Below are positions 22,788 to 28,800 of a stretch of 28,800 bases of DNA, one piece after another. The stretch is from Candidatus Altarchaeota archaeon (lineage in GTDB: Archaea > SpSt-1190): contig JAAOXX010000001.1 in the NCBI GenBank assembly GCA_018221025.1, positions 1 to 28,800 of the forward strand, in the 5' to 3' direction. The notes under the pieces are model-generated. The model did no database searches. It worked only from the letters and a program-made list of their open reading frames with translations, and was not told the DNA's origin. Every line of letters begins with the position of its first letter. The stretch's first letter is position 1. The position numbers and the translations under genes were made by a program.

Positions 22788-22882
22788 CGACAAACAAGTT
22801 GATTTTTGTCTTGGTTATGGGTTTCTTAGCACTTAGTACGGGTGCATTCGCACAGCAAATGCCCGTCTTTTTTTATTTTTTA
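22788..22882 (+). ncRNA. Candidate small RNA or short secreted-peptide transcript
   Basis: A plus-strand unit with TATA-like TTTTTAAT (22759-22766), a predicted start near 22788, and a strong end signal: GGGTGCATT pairing with AATGCCC (22840-22864), then a T-rich run (22867-22882). GTGC-ATTC-GCAC offers an alternative hairpin, and GACAAA/TTTGTC pairs near the 5' end. The T run lies just before the 3' end of the minus-strand gene and cannot be that gene's terminator. A frame from TTG 22799 reads like a signal peptide (FVLVMGFLALSTGAFAQQ), so a peptide gene or a gene remnant is the alternative. Confidence 0.4.
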
Positions 22883-22885
22883 AAT

Positions 22886-23596
22886 TTAAGCATCAAAGCC
22901 CTCTTCAATAGCAGGATAACCATACTTTTGTGAAGGGGAACCATGTAAGAATTCCATTGCAGAATAAACCCTGTCTTTGATTCGTGTTGACAAGGGTTTC
23001 CACTCAGTTTCAGGGTGATAGTGTTGGATTGCTCCATGTAATTCGCCAAATGCTTTTCTTACATTTCTGCGCCCCATCTCTCGTTTTAATTTGGAACTAA
23101 CCTCATAATCATCTCCGTATTTCTCTTTGTAGTCCGGCATTCGCTTCTCAACTATTGTTGAATCAATAACAGTTCCAGCACACCCGAAAAAGAGAGCAGA
23201 TGGGAAACCAACATAAAAGGGCCAAACATCCCGAGTAACTGCAGTTCCTGCAATAATTCCTAAAATAGAACCAACAAAAGCAGCCATAGAAACAATAGGC
23301 ATCCCGTCATCAGCATAGCCGTCCCAAAATCCTGTAAATTCCTTAGACGCATTAGCTAGTTTAGTAGAATAAGTTTCAAAGGAAGTATAGTCGTTAAAAT
23401 TAACTTCACTAGACTCTCCCGTTTCAACTAAATAAGCATCAGCAAGTTTAGCAATAACTTTGAAGCCATTCCAATGTTCAGCAATTTGAGTCTGAAGTTT
23501 TGTCCCAGCCGATTTCCAATCATCAACCATGCCTCGTTCTTCAAAAAACGCGAAGTACTGTTCAATATTTTCCTTATTGTGTTCAACATCACTCAT
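22886..23596 (-). CDS. Hypothetical protein with two membrane segments
   Basis: A protein of about 236 residues. The N-terminal 95 residues are acidic and helical (MSDVEHNKENIEQYFAFFEE). Two hydrophobic segments follow (about 100-122, VSMAAFVGSILGIIAGTAV; and about 127-147, WPFYVGFPSALFFGCAGTVI), and then a basic, helical C-terminus of 90 residues. No family is recognised. ATG 23596 is 25 bp from the palindromic TATA box GTTTTAAAAC (23617-23626). The longer reading to 23656 passes through the promoter. The shared ACTCCAGAGT element is between TATA and ATG. Confidence 0.65.
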   Translation of the reverse strand: MSDVEHNKENIEQYFAFFEERGMVDDWKSAGTKLQTQIAEHWNGFKVIAKLADAYLVETGESSEVNFNDYTSFETYSTKLANASKEFTGFWDGYADDGMPIVSMAAFVGSILGIIAGTAVTRDVWPFYVGFPSALFFGCAGTVIDSTIVEKRMPDYKEKYGDDYEVSSKLKREMGRRNVRKAFGELHGAIQHYHPETEWKPLSTRIKDRVYSAMEFLHGSPSQKYGYPAIEEGFDA

Positions 23597-23603
23597 ATTA
23601 CTT

Positions 23604-23626
23604 ACTCCAGAGTAGAGTTTTAAAAC
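23604..23626 (-). promoter_or_regulatory. Promoter of the 23596 gene with the shared 10-bp element
   Basis: GTTTTAAAAC (23617-23626) is the TATA box. ACTCTGGAGT on the minus strand (23604-23613) lies between it and the ATG and is the inverse of the element at 22693-22702. Confidence 0.55.
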
Positions 23627-23668
23627 ATTTGGATTCGACGTATGTTGACACGACAAAAACCCAACAGT

Positions 23669-24178
23669 TTAGGTATATCTTTCTGCCACGCGTCCAGGAA
23701 GTATTACTGCAAGCTTCTTAGTAAGTATATCTGTTTCTGCAGCACTTCGTTTGTTGGGACCAAGATATAACTTAACACCATGCTCATTTCCAAAACTTTT
23801 GTAAGTTTCAGGAGAATCTGGAATTCCTACAGGTGCTTGAAAAGCTCCCATATCTGAAAGATTAGTGCAAATATCCATTTCCCTTGCATAAACTGAGTTG
23901 GTTGAATTTTTTTGTGTAGATACACGCAATTCTCCATCACGAACACCAATTACTGCGGTTCCACCCCTCGAAATTCCCCCTGCAACTTCTTCAGAAACTG
24001 GGAGGTCATAACTAGAAGAAATATTGTCTTCAGTAAGGACACCAATTTTAATTATATCTGAATCTGCGGAGTCGGATTTGTGCCTCCAAATTACTGCAGT
24101 ATCTCCTTCTGACAAAGAAATCTGTTCGGGAGAATTCATACTAGCCGGAATAATTACATATGCTGATTGTTCAGTCAT
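23669..24178 (-). CDS. Hypothetical soluble protein
   Basis: A 169-residue protein, MTEQSAYVIIPASMNSPEQI..., rich in short beta strands and Ser/Gly, with no signal peptide or membrane segment. The order EGDTAVIWRHKS, RGGTAVIGVRDGELRV and VKLYLGPNKR suggests a small beta-barrel or beta-sandwich. The family is not recognised. ATG 24178 has a TATA box (ATTTAAAT, 24199-24206) 25 bp upstream. It is the third unknown in a row on this strand, each with its own promoter. Confidence 0.65.
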   Translation of the reverse strand: MTEQSAYVIIPASMNSPEQISLSEGDTAVIWRHKSDSADSDIIKIGVLTEDNISSSYDLPVSEEVAGGISRGGTAVIGVRDGELRVSTQKNSTNSVYAREMDICTNLSDMGAFQAPVGIPDSPETYKSFGNEHGVKLYLGPNKRSAAETDILTKKLAVILPGRVAERYT

Positions 24179-24231
24179 TACATTCTGTGTTCATTTCGAT
24201 TTAAATATATTACCAATGAGTAACAACTTAA

Positions 24232-24786
24232 TCAGAATGTATCTCTGGACTTAAATTCAGTCTTCAAAATTCCATAACGGAATTCATCATGCCAACTACC
24301 GCGTTTAAATCTCTCATCCCTCAAGAGTCCTTCCCGTTTGAATCCACATTTTTCCAATACTCTCTTTGAACCGGTGTTTACTGAAAAAATTCCGGCAGAA
24401 ATCTTATGGAGTTTAAGCTGATTGAATCCAAAATCAAGCACAAGATTAACCGCCTCAGTCATAATTCCCCTTCCCCAAAAATCCTTACTAAGCCAATAAC
24501 CAATGAATGTTTTCTTTTCAATCGGTTTTATGTCTCCGAGTCCAATAGATCCAATAAGTTTATCAGTTTCATTCAAAATAATTCCAAAATTGTAGCTTTT
24601 TCCAGAAGCAAATTCCCTTTGCTTTTTCTGTATAAATTTTTCTGCTCCGTTTCGAGGATATGGATACGGTATATTCTTAGTCCATCTCGAAATTTCCCTA
24701 AATCTAATATGTTGGTACATATCATCAGCATCAGAGATTTTCAATGGACGAATTTTAATTCGGTCAGTTGAATATTCGAGTTTCAT
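24232..24786 (-). CDS. GNAT acetyltransferase, RimJ/RimL type
   Basis: A 184-residue N-acetyltransferase of the Acetyltransf_3 group, which modifies ribosomal protein N-termini, antibiotics or small amines. The N-terminus TDRIKIRPLKISDADDMYQH is typical. Next come IGSIGLGDI, the acetyl-CoA motif YWLSKDFWGRGIMTEAVNLV (about 94-113) and LHKISAGIFSVNTGSKRVLEKCGF (about 126-149), followed by EGLLRDERFKRGSWHDEFRYGIL. The full domain is present. The target is unknown. ATG 24786 has an AT-rich box (24805-24813) about 23 bp upstream. It is divergent from the gene at 24866. Confidence 0.9.
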   Translation of the reverse strand: MKLEYSTDRIKIRPLKISDADDMYQHIRFREISRWTKNIPYPYPRNGAEKFIQKKQREFASGKSYNFGIILNETDKLIGSIGLGDIKPIEKKTFIGYWLSKDFWGRGIMTEAVNLVLDFGFNQLKLHKISAGIFSVNTGSKRVLEKCGFKREGLLRDERFKRGSWHDEFRYGILKTEFKSRDTF

Positions 24787-24837
24787 AGAAAATCATATCA
24801 CCCGCATTTTTAAGCCATTTAGTGAGCCGAGTAAACA

Positions 24838-24845
24838 TATATAAT
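24838..24845 (+). promoter_or_regulatory. TATA box of the 24866 gene
   Basis: TATATAAT is centred 24-25 bp before ATG 24866, a clear leaderless arrangement. Confidence 0.7.
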
Positions 24846-24865
24846 GCCAATGTTAACTGCAACCT

Positions 24866-25273
24866 ATGGGGACATACTATCCGAGTTATTATTGGGTTCA
24901 ACCCAATTCTTATCCGGATGCCCCAACACCAAAGAATAAGTGGCTCCCTTGGGCAATAATCTTCATTTTGATTGTGGCTTCATTCTACACAATTTACCTA
25001 TATATTCAACCGGATTTTGTAATGGAAAGCGCGGCTTGCAGTAAACAATATACAATTGTGCATTTGATTACTGCAAAAGCGGGGCGTTTTTTCATGGGTG
25101 AATTTAGTGTAAATATTGCCGGAATTGACTATACAGATAAGGTGACGAGTACGGTCACTGAGGGCGAAAAATTAGACATAGTCTTTGATGTTGCACTTGC
25201 CCCTGGCACATACAGTGGCGAGGCTTATTTTAGAGGTAGTTTTCTGGGTGATTTTTCCTGTAGAGTCATATAA
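24866..25273 (+). CDS. Membrane-anchored protein with small extracytosolic beta domain
   Basis: A 135-residue protein: a Tyr/Pro/Ser-rich cytosolic N-terminus (MGTYYPSYYWVQPNSYPDAP), one membrane segment (about 29-48, WAIIFILIVASFYTIYLYI) and a domain of 85 residues outside. That part reads like an immunoglobulin-like or CARDB-like beta sandwich (FFMGEFSVNIAGIDYTDKV; GTYSGEAYFRGSFLGDF) with cysteines at both ends (AACSKQ, DFSCRVI) that could pair. No specific family is recognised. Confidence 0.65.
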   Translation: MGTYYPSYYWVQPNSYPDAPTPKNKWLPWAIIFILIVASFYTIYLYIQPDFVMESAACSKQYTIVHLITAKAGRFFMGEFSVNIAGIDYTDKVTSTVTEGEKLDIVFDVALAPGTYSGEAYFRGSFLGDFSCRVI

Positions 25274-25303
25274 TCTACCCAAGAGCCAGATGAATCTTAA
25301 AGC

Positions 25304-25311
25304 TTATAATA
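25304..25311 (+). promoter_or_regulatory. TATA box of the rpoE1 operon
   Basis: TTATAATA is centred 34 bp before GTG 25341. Start about 25 bp downstream leaves a short leader of 9 nt or so that contains GAGGTGG (25330-25336), so this operon is not leaderless. Confidence 0.6.
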
Positions 25312-25340
25312 GGTTGAGCGAAAGTTGTAGAGGTGGTTAA

Positions 25341-25886
25341 GTGTTCGAAATTGCAACAATCAAGCAAAATGTGAGAGTTCCTCCAAGACTTTGGAAAAAG
25401 AACATCAAATTGGCAGTTAAAGCGGCCTTACGCGAGTTGGAAGGTAAAGTTTCCAAAATGCACGGTATACTTTTGTCCATAACTGATGTTAAATCCGTCG
25501 GAGAAGGTAAGATTTTACCTGGTGACGGGGCAGTATATTTTCCTACAGACTTTGAGGCTTTGATTTTTAGACCAGAACTAAATGAAGTCGTTGACAGTGA
25601 AGTTACCGACATGACAGAATTTGGTGCATTTTTACGAGTTGGCGCACTCGATGGATTAGTCCACGTGAGCCAAGTTTCAGATGACTTCTTCAGCTACAGC
25701 AAAGAAGGAGTACTACAAGGCAAGCAGAGTAAACAAATTGTTAAAATTGGTGACAAGGTTCGAGCACGAATAATCAGTGTTAGTTATAAGGCCGAGCCAG
25801 CAAAGCTTGGTTTAACTATGAGGCAGCCTGGACTCGGAAAATGGGAATGGTTGGAGGCGAATAGAATTGGCAACAAAAAGGAGTAA
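25341..25886 (+). CDS. rpoE1: RNA polymerase subunit RpoE1 (Rpb7)
   Basis: The E' subunit of archaeal RNA polymerase, which forms the stalk with RpoF and aids open-complex formation and RNA binding. The 181-residue length is normal. The N-terminal tip-associated RNP-like domain is MFEIATIKQNVRVPP...GKILPGDGAVYFPTDFEALIF (1-78). The S1 (OB) domain is EVVDSEVTDMTEFGAFLRVG...LDGLVHVSQVSDDFF to KLGLTMRQPGLG (80-172). The GTG start is preceded by GAGGTGG. The gene leads the rpoE1-spt4-eS24-eS31 series, a conserved archaeal order, and overlaps spt4 by 20 nt. Confidence 0.96.
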   Translation: MFEIATIKQNVRVPPRLWKKNIKLAVKAALRELEGKVSKMHGILLSITDVKSVGEGKILPGDGAVYFPTDFEALIFRPELNEVVDSEVTDMTEFGAFLRVGALDGLVHVSQVSDDFFSYSKEGVLQGKQSKQIVKIGDKVRARIISVSYKAEPAKLGLTMRQPGLGKWEWLEANRIGNKKE

Positions 25887-26061
25887 AGTTTGTAGGAGTT
25901 GTCGTGTCTTTGTTAACGGCAAGAAATGCTCCATGTGTGAAGGCACAGAATTTAGTTCAACTTGGGCAGGCATAGCTATTATAATGGACCCCACCAAATC
26001 AGAAGTAGCAAAGAAAATGGACGTAGCAGTCCCAGGAAAATATGCACTAAAGGTGAGATAA
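25867..26061 (+). CDS. spt4: Transcription elongation factor Spt4 (RpoE2)
   Basis: A 64-residue zinc-ribbon protein that pairs with Spt5/NusG and promotes processive elongation. The ribbon is CRSCRVFVNGKKCSMCEG (residues about 9-26). The strands TEFSSTWAGIAIIMDPTKSE and AVPGKYALKVR are typical of the family. TTG 25867 is the only start before the first cysteine. It lies within rpoE1, with GGAGG about 10 nt upstream. Its stop is followed directly by the eS24 ATG. Confidence 0.93.
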   Translation: MATKRSKVCRSCRVFVNGKKCSMCEGTEFSSTWAGIAIIMDPTKSEVAKKMDVAVPGKYALKVR

Positions 26062-26553
26062 ATGAAAATGAATATAATTTCAGATAATACAAATCCGCTT
26101 CTATCAAGAAGAGAGGTGGAATTTCAAGTAATCCATGATGGTGGAGCAACACCAAGAAAAATAGATGTCGCAGGATTACTTTCGGCTAAATTGAATACGA
26201 GTCTCGACAAGATGGTTATTGAAGATTATACTACGCATTTTGGAAAGAATACAAGCGAGGGAATATGTTTTGTATACGAGGATAAAGAAGCAATGATTAG
26301 AGCTGAACCTACAAAACTATTGAATCCAAAGAAAAGAATTGGGGATGCGGGCAAACCTAAAGAAAAGGAAAAAACTGAAGTAAAGGAAGCTCCTAAAGAA
26401 GAAGAGAAGCCAACTGAGGTAAAAAAAACTCCTGAAGAAAAAGCCGAAGTAAAGGTTGAAAAGCCTAAAGTTGAGGAAAAGAAGGCCAAAGTAGTAGAAA
26501 CCCCAAAAGAAGAAGGTGAAAAGAGTGAAACACAAGACAGTAAAAAAGAGTGA
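26062..26553 (+). CDS. rps24e: Ribosomal protein eS24 with long charged tail
   Basis: A small-subunit protein. Residues 1-95 are the usual eS24 domain (MKMNIISDNTNPLLSRREVE; DYTTHFGKNTSEGICFVYED). The usual archaeal length is about 95-105 residues; here a tail of about 65 residues rich in Lys, Glu, Pro and Thr is added (repeats like KEAPKEEEKPTEVKKTPEEK). The tail is probably disordered and may contact rRNA or other proteins. The start codon directly follows the spt4 stop, with AGGTGAG as ribosome binding site. The gene for eS31 begins inside its end. Confidence 0.93.
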   Translation: MKMNIISDNTNPLLSRREVEFQVIHDGGATPRKIDVAGLLSAKLNTSLDKMVIEDYTTHFGKNTSEGICFVYEDKEAMIRAEPTKLLNPKKRIGDAGKPKEKEKTEVKEAPKEEEKPTEVKKTPEEKAEVKVEKPKVEEKKAKVVETPKEEGEKSETQDSKKE

Positions 26554-26692
26554 TTATTTCAAGATTGAAGGGGATAAAATTACAAGAGAAAGAAAATCTT
26601 GCCCCAAGTGTGGGTCCGGCGTATTTCTTGCCAACCACGGCAATCGATTACACTGTGGTAGATGCAGATACACTGAGTTCGTAAAGGCTTAA
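26525..26692 (+). CDS. rps27ae: Ribosomal protein eS31 (S27ae)
   Basis: A 55-residue zinc-finger protein of the small subunit, without the ubiquitin fusion seen in eukaryotes. GTG 26525 gives MKHKTVKKSDYFKIEGDKIT, then CPKCGSGVFLANHGNRLHCG and RC, a C4 zinc site, ending YTEFVKA. It overlaps the tail of eS24 by 29 nt in another frame, and GGTGAA lies upstream of the GTG. It ends the ribosomal part of this operon; the promoter of the next gene overlaps its stop codon. Confidence 0.95.
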   Translation: MKHKTVKKSDYFKIEGDKITRERKSCPKCGSGVFLANHGNRLHCGRCRYTEFVKA

Positions 26693-26696
26693 AATA
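26689..26696 (+). promoter_or_regulatory. TATA box of the eIF2B-like gene
   Basis: TTAAAATA overlaps the eS31 stop and is centred about 24 bp before GTG 26716, so the following genes have their own leaderless promoter. Confidence 0.6.
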
Positions 26697-26715
26697 ACCC
26701 GTAGTTAGGTGTTTT

Positions 26716-27528
26716 GTGGAAAAAGCGAAGACATTAATGGAAAATTTTAGGGCTGGGAAAATTGAATTAGGCAAGGAGCTCACTCTCGCGTGCCTCTCTT
26801 TGTTTAATGAAGCTTTCAAGAGGAATGAAGAGACGTTTCTAAAAAATAGGGAAAACTTTGTTTTAGAAATCCTTTCAAGACCTATAGACCCTTTGACTAA
26901 TAATTTTTTAGAGGCAATTATGAAAGCCAAAACAGTTAAGGAAACTCAAAAAGTATTGACATTTACGAAGGAATATCTCAAAGATTCGAGAAAAAAATTG
27001 ATTCCTAATGGGAGCAACCTACTCAAAGGAAAGAAAACGGTAATGGCAATTGGTTATTCAGAAGTCCTTGCGGAAATGATTGACGAGCACAAATCAGAAT
27101 TGACAGTTTATGTACCTGAGCTATCTTTAACAAAGGCCGGACACAAGATGGCATCACGCTTATCTGCAAATACAATTTTGATTCCAGACTGCGCAGTTGG
27201 ATACTTCATCCCTTCAGTTGACCTAGTATTAACGAGGAGCTGCTGTGTTTCGACTTCAGGATTGTTAGGTTCATCTAATGCAAAGTCAGCAGCAATAATT
27301 GCAGAGTGGCACGATAAACCATTTTACATGATAGCAGAACTCTTACGAATTGGGGAAAGTTTTGTAGTGAATGAACACAAATGGGATGTCAAGTGTCAGA
27401 ATAGGGCGCCATTATATGATAAAGTTGAACCAGAGCTGGTTTCCGGAATTGTAACGGAGGAAGGTATTTTAACGCATGAATCCTATATCGATAAAGCTAA
27501 TGAAAAGAAAGAGGAGATGATTAAATGA
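26716..27528 (+). CDS. eIF2B-alpha-like / sugar-phosphate isomerase family protein
   Basis: A 270-residue protein of the eIF2B/MtnA/ribose-1,5-bisphosphate isomerase superfamily. The N-terminal helical region (1-100) is followed by the Rossmann-like domain: VMAIGYSEVLAEMIDEHKSE, VYVPELSLTKAGHKMASRLS, IPDCAVGYFIPSVDLVLTRS and SGLLGSSNAKSAAIIAEWHD, which match the family's GSS, PE..., D...A and N..G steps. Archaeal members may be nucleotide-salvage isomerases or translation-related; the key isomerase Cys/Asp cannot be settled by eye. The TGA overlaps the next ATG by 4 nt. Confidence 0.8.
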   Translation: MEKAKTLMENFRAGKIELGKELTLACLSLFNEAFKRNEETFLKNRENFVLEILSRPIDPLTNNFLEAIMKAKTVKETQKVLTFTKEYLKDSRKKLIPNGSNLLKGKKTVMAIGYSEVLAEMIDEHKSELTVYVPELSLTKAGHKMASRLSANTILIPDCAVGYFIPSVDLVLTRSCCVSTSGLLGSSNAKSAAIIAEWHDKPFYMIAELLRIGESFVVNEHKWDVKCQNRAPLYDKVEPELVSGIVTEEGILTHESYIDKANEKKEEMIK

Positions 27529-27662
27529 GTACTCTTGAAATCTTATGGAATGTGTTAATATTCGTATTGAGTCTGTTTGCAGGACTTCTTGCAGGGAATT
27601 TCTTTGGGGAAAGCAGAGCAGAAAGTTTTAGATACAAATACTTGGGCGGTGGAAAACCATGA
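27525..27662 (+). CDS. 45-residue single-helix membrane protein
   Basis: MSTLEILWNVLIFVLSLFAG then LLAGNFFGESRAESFRYKY and a Gly/Lys/Pro end. There is one membrane helix with a positively charged C-terminus. The ATG overlaps the previous TGA (ATGA), and GAGGAG lies about 9 nt upstream. It is in frame, in an operon, and overlaps the next gene in the same way, so it is probably real although too small for most gene finders. Function unknown. Confidence 0.6.
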   Translation: MSTLEILWNVLIFVLSLFAGLLAGNFFGESRAESFRYKYLGGGKP

Positions 27663-27796
27663 TATCAAGGACTGACTTATTGGTAATACTTGTCGGATAC
27701 GCTATTGGTCTCGGTATTGGATTTTGGTATGGTATGAGAAGCGGAAAACAAAAATTTTGGAGAATGCCTGGTAGTAGTTGGAAGGTGAGAAAGTGA
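27659..27796 (+). CDS. 45-residue single-helix membrane protein, second copy type
   Basis: MISRTDLLVILVGYAIGLGI then GFWYGMRSGKQKFWRMPGSS and a basic end. It has one Gly-rich helix (GxxxGxGxG pattern that favours helix packing) and a basic tail. The ATG overlaps the previous stop (ATGA), with GGCGGTGG upstream as ribosome binding site. The stop overlaps the next GTG (GTGA). With the preceding gene it makes a pair of tiny membrane proteins in a translation operon. Function unknown. Confidence 0.6.
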   Translation: MISRTDLLVILVGYAIGLGIGFWYGMRSGKQKFWRMPGSSWKVRK

Positions 27797-28155
27797 TTCA
27801 AATTGCAGTTGTAGGCAGTACGAGTGCTGCATTCCATGCTGCGAAAAAAGGGTTTGCCGTATTTGGTATTGAACCAGAACTGGAGAGTCATGCCGCAAAG
27901 GCCGGCGGATTATTTATTTTATTTGGAGTTGAAGAAACTAAACTCAATATTAAGTTTCGAGACAAGGTTGATGCTGCGAGTAAGATGATTGAATCGGCGG
28001 ATATTGTAATAATTGGTAAAGGTCAAAATGCTAAATTTGTAAAACAAATGTGCGACCTAAAAGGAATTAAGTATGTCGAAGGAACAGGCGAAGACGTCGT
28101 TGAAAAGGCAAAAGAAAGACTAGTCAGATTCAACTTATTCGGAACCAAGAAGTAA
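27793..28155 (+). CDS. 120-residue protein, unknown
   Basis: A soluble protein that begins with a strand (VIQIAVVGSTSAAFHAAKKG) and has alternating strands and helices (FAVFGIEPELESHAAKAGGL; DIVIIGKGQNAKFVKQMCDL), like a small Rossmann-type domain. No catalytic motif is visible and I do not recognise a family. GTG 27793 overlaps the previous stop and has GGTGAG upstream; TTG 27778 lies further inside the preceding gene. It converges with uS3 across a 1-bp gap. Confidence 0.6.
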   Translation: MIQIAVVGSTSAAFHAAKKGFAVFGIEPELESHAAKAGGLFILFGVEETKLNIKFRDKVDAASKMIESADIVIIGKGQNAKFVKQMCDLKGIKYVEGTGEDVVEKAKERLVRFNLFGTKK

Positions 28156-28156
28156 T

Positions 28157-28800
28157 TTACTTTTCAGTTGGAGTTTTCTTATTATCTTGTATCTTTTCGT
28201 CAACAACTTTTTTTGATTCTTCGACTGGTTTTTCAACCGGAGTTTCTTCATTGACGACTTCAGTACTTTCTGTGGATACTTCAACTATGGGTTCAACTTC
28301 AGGTTCAACATCTTTAGGAGTTTCAGGAGTACCTGCGGGTATTTCCAAGGGTTGTTCTTCTTCCTTAATTTCAACCGTCTCGATTACTCTCTTAACTTCT
28401 TTTTTCTCGGGTTCAACTCTGAATGTAATTTCATCACTAAATGTTGCATCTGGTGCAAGGATTGAAACTTTTACTCCAATAACTCCGGGCCGTGTCATTG
28501 CTTTTGCATATGCAATTTGAACTTGGTCAATTGCATCTTGGCCACATTTTCTGAGTTTTCCTGATGTAAAAATCCATGTCTTTGACCTTGCACTTGGAAG
28601 CTTGCCACCAAGGCGGATTTCAACTCCCTTTGCACCGGCCTGAACGACTCTTTGCATTGTAATATTTGCAACTCGTTTGAAGTATGCACCCTTCTCTAAT
28701 GAACGTGCAATTCTCCATGCAACAACGTGTGGGTCGAGGGATGCTTCCCTAATTTGCTCAACCTCGAGGTGTGGATTTTCTACACCAAACCTTGAGCCAA
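28157..28800 (-). CDS. rps3: Ribosomal protein uS3, C-terminal part (5' end outside window)
   Basis: The reading frame is open to the window edge, so the gene starts beyond 28800. The visible part includes SRFGVENPHLEVEQI, VVAWRIARSLEKGAYFKRVA, AGAKGVEIRLGGKLPSARSK and GVIGVKVSIL, all typical of the uS3 C-terminal domain on the small-subunit head, near the mRNA entry. After the core come about 80 residues rich in Glu, Val, Pro and Thr (near EPEVEPIVEVSTEST), a longer tail than usual. Its end converges on the 120-residue unknown. No uL29 follows, although in many archaea uL29 comes next. Confidence 0.93.
   Translation of the reverse strand, partial: GSRFGVENPHLEVEQIREASLDPHVVAWRIARSLEKGAYFKRVANITMQRVVQAGAKGVEIRLGGKLPSARSKTWIFTSGKLRKCGQDAIDQVQIAYAKAMTRPGVIGVKVSILAPDATFSDEITFRVEPEKKEVKRVIETVEIKEEEQPLEIPAGTPETPKDVEPEVEPIVEVSTESTEVVNEETPVEKPVEESKKVVDEKIQDNKKTPTEK

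Noticed and set aside
1..28800. CRISPR arrays, insertion sequences, restriction or toxin-antitoxin systems
   Set aside because: I saw no regularly spaced repeats, no transposase, recombinase or nuclease motifs apart from FEN1, and no recognisable toxin-antitoxin pair.

Overview
The window is archaeal chromosome. It encodes an archaeal-type seryl-tRNA synthetase, flap endonuclease FEN1 with a PCNA-binding tail, sn-glycerol-1-phosphate dehydrogenase (the enzyme that sets archaeal lipid stereochemistry), an HMf-type histone, RpoE1/Rpb7 and Spt4 (RpoE2), ribosomal proteins eS24, eS31 and uS3, an eIF2B-type protein, class III signal peptides (pilin-like) and an SMC protein. Base composition is AT-rich, genes are short and tightly packed on both strands, and there are many small membrane or acidic proteins. 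This would fit a DPANN-type or other small-genome archaeon, but the lineage cannot be fixed from the sequence alone.

A consistent signal runs through the window. Most genes that start a transcription unit have an AT-rich TATA-like box centred about 24-26 bp upstream of an ATG, GTG or TTG, which is the spacing expected for leaderless mRNAs. Genes inside operons instead have GGTG/GGAGG-type ribosome binding sites or overlapping stop/start codons. I used this spacing to move several starts: the phosphoesterase, egsA, the lipoprotein, the methyltransferase, the hydrolase and others.

Layout: 0.06-4.4 kb holds serS, a metallophosphoesterase, unknown genes and fen1. 4.4-7.5 kb is a minus-strand lipid-linked group: a polyprenol kinase/cytidylyltransferase-like membrane protein, an unknown gene, a compact geranylgeranyl-reductase-like protein and G1P dehydrogenase. 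7.6-9.0 kb holds a histone with repeats in its upstream region, and a CBS protein followed by an unknown gene. 9.05-14.1 kb is a plus-strand operon-like run: HTH regulator, three pilin-like genes, an unknown gene, a candidate 26-codon microprotein and a short SMC. 14.1-20.4 kb holds a direct-repeat/hairpin element, small acidic and PspC proteins, membrane proteins, a lipoprotein resembling the soluble domain of oligosaccharyltransferase STT3/AglB, an MFS transporter, an alpha/beta hydrolase, tRNA-Glu(CUC) and a hairpin cluster. 20.4-25.3 kb is accessory in character: a zinc-ribbon methyltransferase, unknown genes, a candidate small RNA, a GNAT acetyltransferase. 25.3-27.8 kb is a transcription/translation operon (rpoE1, spt4, eS24, eS31), followed by an eIF2B-like gene, two overlapping 45-residue membrane proteins and a 120-residue unknown. 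The window ends inside uS3 on the minus strand.

For a possible undescribed system, the candidates I find most worth checking are the stand-alone STT3-like lipoprotein, the pilin-like/SMC operon with its microprotein, the terminated short transcript at 22.8 kb, the shared promoter element of two unknown genes at 22.7 and 23.6 kb, and the repeat/hairpin elements behind smc and upstream of the histone gene. None of these is proven.
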